Shown here piece by piece: positions 1 to 4,986 of a DNA stretch of 5,709 nt. Source of the DNA: Desulfobacterales bacterium (GTDB lineage: Bacteria > Desulfobacterota > Desulfobacteria > Desulfobacterales > Desulfobacteraceae); assembly GCA_022361095.1 (NCBI GenBank), contig JAKSBO010001032.1, forward strand, positions 1 through 5,709, read 5' to 3'. The translations under genes were made by a program, and so were the position numbers. Each line of letters opens with the position of its first letter. The stretch's first letter is position 1. Below the pieces are notes generated by a model. It ran no database searches. It saw only the letters and a program-made list of their open reading frames with translations, and was not told where the DNA came from.

Positions 1-945
1 ATCATCCGCCAGAGGATCACCAAAGCTTTTACGAACCTGCTGACAGGGGTCCTGGACCGTAAATTTAATTTTCAGATCTTTGTTCCAGTCGGAACTGGGT
101 TTCAGTTTGCCTTCCCGGATCCATTTGGCATAGTATGGAACCATGGGAGCAATTTCAAGATCGGTGTCTATACCAAATTTTTGTTGGCCCTTCCAAACGG
201 AAAAGGTGGAGTGGCCGCATTCGGTGTTTAAATATACCTTGCAATCCAGATCCATGGCAGATTCAAGGGTGTTTCTTGTAACTTTTTCCCAGCACTCTTC
301 ATCCGCAAGGAACATGCAGTAATTTTCACCGCCCCAGCCCCGTGTGGCATAGGTCCAGTCTGCCCCGACCATATGCAGGATTTTCCACAGCGGAACCATC
401 TCTTCGGGTTCCACGCCGGGTTCACGGGAATTCTGGCTTAAAAAGAAGTGTGCCCCTTTTTTATTGACCGGCGCATCCAGTTCTTCCCAGCCCGGCTGGT
501 CTTCATGGACTTCGTCAAGGATGTCGCCCACCACCCATTCAAAATCTTCTTCTGAAATACCCATGGCGCTGCCGCTGGTATTTCTCAGGGCCATATCACA
601 GGAGCCGACAATCCCTTTGGGTCTTTCATCCCGGGGCCATGACGCGCGGGCCTCAAACACCATTGCCGCAATATCGATATTCATGGGGCAAACATAAATA
701 CACCGTTGGCACTGGGTGCACAACCACACCCATGGGTGCTTGGCCAGTTCTTCGTCCATGCCCAAAGCCACCATTCTGACAAATTTGCGCGGATCCATAT
801 CTCTAAGCCCGGTTGCCGGGCAACCGGAGGCGCACGCGCCGCATGTCAGGCACGTGTTGAGGTTGACACCATTCGGCAGTTTGTCCATCAGTTTTTCTTT
901 AAACTCTGCCTTGTTTCCTTTATTCAGTTTTACTGCCTCGGTCAT
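1..945 (-). CDS. HdrD/DsrK-like (Fe-S)-binding protein, N-terminal part (C-terminus off the left edge)
   Basis: The frame is open from ATG at 945 to the window edge, giving 315 residues without a stop. An AGGAGA Shine-Dalgarno lies 5 nt before the ATG. Two ferredoxin-type motifs of the form CX2CX2CX3CP are visible at Cys32/35/38/42 and Cys76/79/82/86, so the protein should bind two [4Fe-4S] clusters. Further on are a TECGHS motif (Cys243) and a DPC motif (Cys301), which resemble the start of the CCG cysteine domain of heterodisulfide reductase HdrD, DsrK and TmcB; the remainder lies outside the window. There is no signal peptide or membrane segment, so it is probably a cytoplasmic electron-transfer subunit, perhaps working with a flavoprotein or membrane partner encoded further left. 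Family members move electrons between thiol/disulfide or quinone systems and ferredoxin-like carriers; the substrate here cannot be told. The 92 nt before it (946-1037) hold no gene and no clear terminator, so read-through from the RelE-like gene is possible. Fe-S family certain, subfamily tentative. Confidence 0.85.
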   Translation of the reverse strand, partial: MTEAVKLNKGNKAEFKEKLMDKLPNGVNLNTCLTCGACASGCPATGLRDMDPRKFVRMVALGMDEELAKHPWVWLCTQCQRCIYVCPMNIDIAAMVFEARASWPRDERPKGIVGSCDMALRNTSGSAMGISEEDFEWVVGDILDEVHEDQPGWEELDAPVNKKGAHFFLSQNSREPGVEPEEMVPLWKILHMVGADWTYATRGWGGENYCMFLADEECWEKVTRNTLESAMDLDCKVYLNTECGHSTFSVWKGQQKFGIDTDLEIAPMVPYYAKWIREGKLKPSSDWNKDLKIKFTVQDPCQQVRKSFGDPLADD

Positions 946-1037
946 AATGTTCTCCTTTGAAAAGGGTTGCTTTTAGGTCTAAAGTTTTACATCAGTAGTG
1001 CTTTTAAATTCGAGATGTTCCGCTTACATTCAACGTA

Positions 1038-1520
1038 TCAACCAGCAAGCCCGCAGAATACCTTTCTCAAGTATTCCTGGGGAATGGATGGCAGGTCCTG
1101 ATCGTCAAAAGCCGGTTCTTGATCCGGGGACCGGACTGTTTGAGAATCAAAGGATTTGGCAGTGTCACGAATGGTAAAGGCGGTCATCTTGACTTCACTG
1201 TTTTGGGGCTGTTTTTTTGAATTATTGTTCAGCCAGGCATCACAGCTTTCGTGATCCCCTAAATGCATGATGTAAATGATTTGTTTGGTGCGGATGCAGA
1301 TCAGACGGTATCCTGCCCCCAGGTCATATTTCCAGGAATTTTTCACCCGGGCATCCGAGCGTGCTCTGAACAACCCGGATGCCTGGGATGTCTGACCTTC
1401 GATCATAGCCTTAATGATTTTTCTGGCACGGCCTGCAGCAATGGACGGGGCATTGACCCGGCCTTCCATTGCTGTAAGCTCTCTTTCTAATTTGGGATGA
1501 AGATGGACTTCGTCAGCCAT
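1038..1520 (-). CDS. RelE/ParE-fold toxin-like protein with C-terminal extension, no visible antitoxin
   Basis: A 160-residue protein. The ATG at 1520 is preferred over an in-frame ATG at 1553 because it has a GGAGGG ribosome site 6 nt upstream and does not overlap the preceding gene, whose stop lies 13 nt away. Residues about 5-98 look like a RelE/ParE fold: an N-terminal helical part, then KYDLGAGYRL (64-73), a beta stretch (about 74-88) and GDHESCDAW (88-96). Aligned by eye to E. coli RelE, Arg72 matches catalytic Arg61, but the positions of Arg81 and Tyr87 hold His90 and Trp96, and the Lys52/Lys54 region is WKY. RelE-type RNase activity is therefore uncertain. Residues 99-160 form a polar Gln/Ser/Asp-rich tail ending in LRKVFCGLAG, beyond the usual length of about 90-100. 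No antitoxin-like gene is adjacent: upstream is an Fe-S carrier, downstream an Fe-S electron-transfer protein. It could be a toxin, a domesticated regulator or an RNA-binding protein. Confidence 0.75.
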   Translation of the reverse strand: MADEVHLHPKLERELTAMEGRVNAPSIAAGRARKIIKAMIEGQTSQASGLFRARSDARVKNSWKYDLGAGYRLICIRTKQIIYIMHLGDHESCDAWLNNNSKKQPQNSEVKMTAFTIRDTAKSFDSQTVRSPDQEPAFDDQDLPSIPQEYLRKVFCGLAG

Positions 1521-1525
1521 GCTTA

Positions 1526-1531
1526 CCCTCC
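1526..1531 (-). promoter_or_regulatory. Ribosome binding site GGAGGG that fixes the start of the RelE-like gene
   Basis: On the minus strand GGAGGG sits 5-6 nt before ATG 1520, inside the 13-nt gap after the stop of the IscA/HesB-like gene. It is one of the strongest Shine-Dalgarno matches in the window and argues against the longer start at 1553. The tight spacing suggests co-transcription, and possibly translational coupling, with the carrier gene. Confidence 0.75.
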
Positions 1532-1533
1532 GA

Positions 1534-1848
1534 TTAACCGCCGCATGTCCCACTGCTGCTGCAACCCATGCATCCGCCTGTCGGTGTCAGGCCGGAGTCA
1601 AGGCGAAAGCCGGTGCCTGCGAAATCAATATCCACAGGGCTGGCTTTTTCCAAAAGATCTTTATCTATAATGTATTCGATATTATCAAAGGTAAATACGG
1701 TATCTGTCTCTTTTTTCTCGTCCAAAGCCATAGCAAGGCTTGGTCCGCCGCATCCACCACTGTTGAGAAAGATTCTGATGGGCGCAAGTTCTTTGCCTTC
1801 AAAGTACATCCTGACCTGTTCCTGGGCAGGTTTAGTGACGTTAATCAT
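1534..1848 (-). CDS. IscA/HesB-family A-type iron-sulfur carrier, short variant with Cys-rich tail
   Basis: A 104-residue protein starting at ATG 1848, with AGGAG 8 nt upstream. It has the HesB/IscA plan: an N-terminal helix (about 5-18), a beta strand leading to SGGCGGPSLAMALDE (30-44, with Cys33), a central IEYIIDKDLLEKA region (57-69), then DFAGTGFRLDSG (75-86) and a C-terminal cysteine cluster GGCMGC...TCGG (Cys93, Cys96, Cys102). Canonical IscA/ErpA proteins use one cysteine near residue 35 and a C-terminal CXC pair to hold a [2Fe-2S] or [4Fe-4S] cluster. Here the pair is CX2C with one further cysteine. Similar proteins annotated only as IscA/HesB family are known in sulfate reducers. 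The likely role is to bind and hand on Fe-S clusters, or to act as a small Fe-S protein, in the cytoplasm. It is the first gene of a unit with the RelE-like gene; the HdrD-like protein further on would be a plausible client, but that is inference. Confidence 0.88.
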   Translation of the reverse strand: MINVTKPAQEQVRMYFEGKELAPIRIFLNSGGCGGPSLAMALDEKKETDTVFTFDNIEYIIDKDLLEKASPVDIDFAGTGFRLDSGLTPTGGCMGCSSSGTCGG

Positions 1849-1908
1849 CTAACTGACTCCTTTAAATACTAAAATTTGGCAGGGTGGTTTTGAAAAATTT
1901 TCATTGTC

Positions 1909-1967
1909 ACATCAGGTATTTAACCATTAAATTATGCACCTTCAGACATCAGGGCGTATCTTTAACC
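1909..1967. repeat. Imperfect direct repeat upstream of the IscA/HesB-like gene (possible operator pair)
   Basis: On the plus strand ACATCAGG and TTTAACC occur together twice in the same order: 1909-1916 with 1919-1925 (2-nt spacer), and 1946-1953 with 1961-1967 (7-nt spacer). The copies also share GTAT between the blocks. Their starts are 37 nt apart, about 3.5 helical turns. On the gene strand each copy reads GGTTAAA...CCTGATGT, located 60-120 nt before the carrier start, a normal place for operators. It could equally be a chance or decayed duplication. A lone ACATCAG recurs at 989-995, before the HdrD-like gene. Confidence 0.5.
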
Positions 1968-2117
1968 TACCTTCTGTGTTGTCCTAAGGAAAATTTGTCA
2001 TCATACCCTTTTCTTTCCGGCCAGTAACAATTATCCAGCCTAGACCAGAAACGACTCAAGACCTATATAAAATAAGGGTTTTTGGCAAATTGAAAATCTT
2101 TATGTGCTTGCATTTTT

Positions 2118-2147
2118 AGTATCGGAATAATCAATTTGGATTGTAAA
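2118..2147 (-). promoter_or_regulatory. Weak sigma70-like promoter candidate for the Fe-S carrier unit
   Basis: On the minus strand TTTACA (2147-2142; 5 of 6 to TTGACA) and GATACT (2123-2118; 4 of 6 to TATAAT) are separated by 18 nt. The site lies just after the pot terminator and would give a leader of about 260 nt before the gene at 1848. A second candidate, TTGTTA-19-TATGAT at 2030-2000, has a better -10 but an overlong spacer. Both are guesses in AT-rich DNA. Confidence 0.25.
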
Positions 2148-2176
2148 ACCAAAGAGACCTGTGGGGGGAATTAGAA

Positions 2177-2201
2177 ATGCCGGCAATGACATTGCCGGCA
2201 T
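2177..2201 (-). terminator. Probable terminator hairpin of the pot operon
   Basis: A perfect 11-bp inverted repeat, ATGCCGGCAAT / ATTGCCGGCAT, with a 3-nt loop begins 24 nt after the potD stop in the direction of transcription. The GC-rich core (GCCGGC) gives a stable stem. The following minus-strand tail, TTCTAATT, is only partly T-rich and leads into a C-run, so intrinsic termination may be incomplete. The plus-strand side has A-rich rather than T-rich sequence, so it is not a rightward terminator. It may also stabilise the 3' end of the mRNA. Confidence 0.65.
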
Positions 2202-2225
2202 AATAAAAAGGTAGGATCGTGGCTG

Positions 2226-3266
2226 TTAGTCCCCGGTGCGGAGTTTTTCCCAGTACTTCTGGTAAATTTCAATGGCCTGTCCCACGTCATTCTGGAACTG
2301 CCCTTGTTGGATCACCTTTGTGTCGGGAAAGATGGTCCGGTTGTTTTTGATCTTTGAATCCAGCAGGGCAATGGCGGTTTTCACCGGGGTAGGGTACCCG
2401 TATTCTTCAACGCATGCCTTGGCGACTTCGGGCTTCATCATGAAGTTGATAAATGCATGAGCACCTTTGGGATTTCTTGCACCTTGGGGAATAACAAAAC
2501 TGTCCACCCAGAAACTTGCCCCTTCCTTTGGATATATATAACGGATAGCCGGATTTTCCTGCCGGGCCATCCAGGCTTCACCATTCCACATCATGCCGAT
2601 GCTCACTTCGCCTGCCAGAAAGGGCAGTCTCGGGGAGTCGGAGTTAAACAGCAGCACGTTGGGCATTAAATCTTTGAGCAGCAGATAGGCCTGTTCAATT
2701 TCCCCGGGATTTGTGGTGTTGCCGGAAAACCCTTTAAGGCGCAGTGCCATGTGGAATACTTCTCTCAAATCGTCCTGGAGCAGCAGTCTGCCTTTAAATT
2801 CAGGTTTCCACAGATCTGCCCAAGAAGATATCCGGTCTTTGGGGATTTCGTCGGTGTTCACGGCAATGCCGGTTGACCCCCACATATAAGGAACGGAGTA
2901 GGTGTTGTTTGGATCGTAATCCTTATTTAAAAGTTCGGGATCAAGGTGCTTCATGTTGGGTAAAAGGCTTTGGTCCAGTTTTATGAGCATGCCTTCCCTG
3001 CCCATCTTTGAAACAAAGTAGGTTGAGGGGACCGCCACGTCATATCCGTCTTTTTTGATCAGTTTGAGTTTGGCATACATGGCCTCATTGCTTTCATAGG
3101 TGGCGTAAACCACTTCAATGCCGGTCTCTTTGGTGAATTGTGCAAGAACCGATTCGGGCAGATATTCGGTCCAGTTGTACACATAAATTTTTTCTGCGGC
3201 CCGGGCATGGATTGCGGCAAGCAGCACGATCGTCAGGATAATAAAAGGTTTAAATAACGGTTTCAT
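2226..3266 (-). CDS. potD: PotD, periplasmic spermidine/putrescine-binding protein
   Basis: 346 residues, full length for the family. Residues 1-23 are a Sec signal peptide (basic start, hydrophobic core FIILTIVLLAAI, cleavage likely after ARA); there is no lipobox cysteine, so the mature protein is soluble. Polyamine-site residues of E. coli PotD are present by eye alignment: YNWTEYLP (Trp32, Thr33, Glu34, Tyr35), PSTYF (Ser81, Tyr83), DDLRE (Asp166, Glu169), MMW (Trp227) and WVD (Trp253, Asp255). The acidic residues pair with the amines and the aromatics stack on the aliphatic chain. It delivers polyamine to the PotB/PotC channel driven by PotA. The start overlaps the potC stop as ATGA, with an AGGAG ribosome site inside the potC end, so translation is likely coupled. 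It is the last gene of the operon. Spermidine versus putrescine preference cannot be settled from sequence alone. Confidence 0.95.
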   Translation of the reverse strand: MKPLFKPFIILTIVLLAAIHARAAEKIYVYNWTEYLPESVLAQFTKETGIEVVYATYESNEAMYAKLKLIKKDGYDVAVPSTYFVSKMGREGMLIKLDQSLLPNMKHLDPELLNKDYDPNNTYSVPYMWGSTGIAVNTDEIPKDRISSWADLWKPEFKGRLLLQDDLREVFHMALRLKGFSGNTTNPGEIEQAYLLLKDLMPNVLLFNSDSPRLPFLAGEVSIGMMWNGEAWMARQENPAIRYIYPKEGASFWVDSFVIPQGARNPKGAHAFINFMMKPEVAKACVEEYGYPTPVKTAIALLDSKIKNNRTIFPDTKVIQQGQFQNDVGQAIEIYQKYWEKLRTGD

Positions 3267-4033
3267 GCAATTTTCTTCTCCTTTAACATTAATTGACTGA
3301 CAATAACCAATGCAAGGGAGAGCAGGACCAGAAGGGCGGCAAGCGCATTTACTTCGGGTTTGACTCCCACTTTAACCATTGAAAATATTCTCAGGGGCAG
3401 TACATCGTAACTTGGACCTGTAACAAATGAACTGATGATGACATCATCAAGGGAGAGGGTAAAAGCCAGAAGCCAGCTTGAAATCAGTGCCGGCTGCATC
3501 ATGGGCAGAATCACCCGGACAAGAATGTTTTTTTCCGATGCCCCAAGGTCCCTGGCTGCATCGATAATATTGGGATCGAAATCCTGCAGCCTTCCCGTGA
3601 TGGTCATGATGGCAAAGGGCAGGCAGAAGGTGATGTGGGAGAGCAGCAGGGACCAGAAACCCAGCCCGACACCCAGGGTGACGAAAAGGACAAGAAAGGC
3701 AATGGCCAGGATAATGTCCGGTGCCATCATCAGGGTCATGCTTGTGCCCTGGATCACTTTTCGGCCGAAAAACCGGTAGCGGTGCAATCCGATGGCGGCC
3801 AGGGCACCGATCATTGTAGCCAGGGTGGCCGCGCATACGGCAATGACCAGGGAATGGCGGGCCGCCTCCATCAGGGAGTGGTTTTCAAGCATGGCCGCAA
3901 ACCATTTAAAGGTAAATCCGTCCCATTTCATGCCGTATTTATTCAGGTTGAATGCATTGACGACCAGTACACTGATGGGCAGATAGAGATAAAAAAAAAT
4001 GCCTGCAAAATAAAAGAGCCGTAAGATGTTCAT
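3263..4033 (-). CDS. potC: PotC, spermidine/putrescine ABC transporter permease
   Basis: 256 residues from ATG 4033, close to the roughly 264 of E. coli PotC. It is an inner-membrane permease with about six membrane segments (roughly 7-29, 60-85, 96-120, 124-147, 183-205, 230-250). The cytoplasmic EAA loop that docks on PotA is seen as DAARDLG (158-164) followed by VILP (174-177). The start was chosen because MNILRLFYFAGIFFYLYLP aligns with the first membrane segment of PotC. However, no good ribosome site precedes it, and the frame stays open upstream. ATG 4126, 5 nt after the potB stop with an AAGGGA-type site about 9 nt upstream, would add 31 hydrophilic residues (287 in total). Together with PotB it forms the translocation channel. 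The stop overlaps the potD start. Confidence 0.92.
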   Translation of the reverse strand: MNILRLFYFAGIFFYLYLPISVLVVNAFNLNKYGMKWDGFTFKWFAAMLENHSLMEAARHSLVIAVCAATLATMIGALAAIGLHRYRFFGRKVIQGTSMTLMMAPDIILAIAFLVLFVTLGVGLGFWSLLLSHITFCLPFAIMTITGRLQDFDPNIIDAARDLGASEKNILVRVILPMMQPALISSWLLAFTLSLDDVIISSFVTGPSYDVLPLRIFSMVKVGVKPEVNALAALLVLLSLALVIVSQLMLKEKKIA

Positions 4034-4097
4034 TTGTTCTGTATAAACGTTCCAATCAATTATTAAATTGCTTTCATGTTTTGCTGCGGCCTTAAGC

Positions 4098-4117
4098 CCC
4101 GGTGATGATAGACCGGG
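4098..4117 (-). other. Small hairpin at the potB-potC junction
   Basis: CCCGGT (4098-4103) and ACCGGG (4112-4117) form a 6-bp GC-rich stem with an 8-nt loop. It has no T-tract after it on either strand, so it is not an intrinsic terminator. It lies just downstream of the alternative PotC start (4126) and 65 nt before the preferred one (4033). It could tune mRNA processing or PotC translation, or be incidental. Confidence 0.35.
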
Positions 4118-4131
4118 ACGGCCCATGGCCG

Positions 4132-4986
4132 TTATTCCCTTTTTTGGCTGAACCGGCGCAGCAGCAGTCCGTAGCCGATCAGCATTACTGCCATGAAAAT
4201 AATAAGTATAATGCTGGTTGCCGAGCCCAAAGGCCAGTTTCTGGCATTGAGGAACTGCTGCTGGATCAGGTTTCCCACAAGCAACTGGCGTGCACCGCCC
4301 AAAAGGGAGGCCACATAGTAAAGCCCCATGGTGGGGACAAATACCATGACACACCCTGCCATAATGCCGGGCAGGGTAAGGGGAAAAATAACCTTGGTAA
4401 ACGAGCTTACCGCACCGGCACCAAGATCCCGGGCCGCTTCGACCAGATGGAAATCCAGCTTTTCAATGGTCGCATACAACGGCAGCACCATAAAGGGGAG
4501 CATCAGATAAAAAAGGCCTGCCAGCACCGCATAATCCGTGTACATGATTCTCAAAGGCGTGTGAATAAGTCCCAGGCCCAAAAGGGCTTTGTTCAATATG
4601 CCGTGGGCACCCAGCACCATGCGCATGGCATAGGTCCTGACAAGGGAGTTTGTCCAGAAGGGAATCATTAAAAGTATAAGGGTTGACGTGCGCCATTTGG
4701 GCGCCATTTGGGCCGTGTACCAGGCAAAGGGGTACCCCAGAACCAGGCACAGCAGCGTTGTTGTCAGGGCAAGTTTTACCGACCGGATGAATATAATGAT
4801 GTAGCCGGGTTCAATAAACAACTGTGAATAGGCTTTTAACGTGAAAGATAATTTGACCAGATCTGCCGGATCCATGGTCAGAAAACTTGTAATGACCAGC
4901 AACAGCAGGGGGATGACACCGAAAAGGAGGAACCATCCTGATATCAGCAGGATGATGCCGGCTTTGGTTTTGTCAGGACGCTTCAT
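4132..4986 (-). CDS. potB: PotB, spermidine/putrescine ABC transporter permease
   Basis: 284 residues, the usual length for PotB. ATG 4986 is chosen because MKRPDKTKAG leads directly into the first membrane segment (about 9-36). The in-frame start at 5073 would run 101 nt into potA. There are about six membrane segments (also roughly 64-90, 101-120, 152-173, 206-228, 247-276). Family signatures are PFWTNSLVRTYA (109-120) and the EAA loop EAARDLG (183-189) with VIFP (199-202), which contacts the ATPase. It pairs with PotC to form the inner-membrane channel. It overlaps the 3' end of potA by 14 nt in another frame; its GGGAGG ribosome site lies inside potA, 12 nt upstream, so coupled translation is likely. 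Confidence 0.94.
   Translation of the reverse strand: MKRPDKTKAGIILLISGWFLLFGVIPLLLLVITSFLTMDPADLVKLSFTLKAYSQLFIEPGYIIIFIRSVKLALTTTLLCLVLGYPFAWYTAQMAPKWRTSTLILLMIPFWTNSLVRTYAMRMVLGAHGILNKALLGLGLIHTPLRIMYTDYAVLAGLFYLMLPFMVLPLYATIEKLDFHLVEAARDLGAGAVSSFTKVIFPLTLPGIMAGCVMVFVPTMGLYYVASLLGGARQLLVGNLIQQQFLNARNWPLGSATSIILIIFMAVMLIGYGLLLRRFSQKRE

Larger units (their letters stand above)
1849..2225. other. Intergenic region between the pot operon and the Fe-S carrier unit
   Basis: 377 nt without a convincing gene on either strand. It is more AT-rich than its surroundings. At its right end is the probable potD terminator (2177-2201). Promoter-like pairs for the leftward unit are weak: TTTACA-18-GATACT (2118-2147) and TTGTTA-19-TATGAT (2000-2030). 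An imperfect direct repeat lies at 1909-1967, and the ribosome site of the carrier gene is at the left end. A tiny frame on the minus strand (ATG ATG at about 2004-1999, 6 codons) follows a poor ribosome site and is not called. I see no tRNA, riboswitch class or insertion sequence. Confidence 0.7.

Noticed and set aside
946..1037. Promoter for the HdrD-like gene (TTGAAT with an AATTTA-like -10)
   Set aside because: The -10 match is poor at every allowed spacing; not better than chance in AT-rich sequence.
1521..1553. Longer start (ATG 1553) for the RelE-like gene
   Set aside because: It would overlap the end of the carrier gene, and the added residues have no family support; ATG 1520 has a strong GGAGGG site.
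1519..1872. Plus-strand open frame opposite the carrier gene
   Set aside because: The minus-strand frame encodes a clear HesB/IscA domain; the plus-strand product matches nothing recognisable.
1987..2004. Possible 6-codon leader peptide on the minus strand
   Set aside because: Short open frames of this size are expected by chance in AT-rich DNA; there is no attenuator structure or run of regulatory codons.
2132..2154. TTTGG/CCAAA inverted repeat as a second terminator
   Set aside because: Only 5 bp with two GC pairs and a 9-nt loop; too weak to call.
3635..4024. Plus-strand open frames opposite potC, and similarly 4102-4671 opposite potB
   Set aside because: They are antisense shadows with low-complexity, Gln/His/Gly-rich products and no recognisable domain or ribosome site.
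4127..4354. PotC frame open back to ATG 4354
   Set aside because: This part lies inside potB, whose membrane and EAA-loop sequence is clearly the coding one; the added peptide has no PotC similarity.
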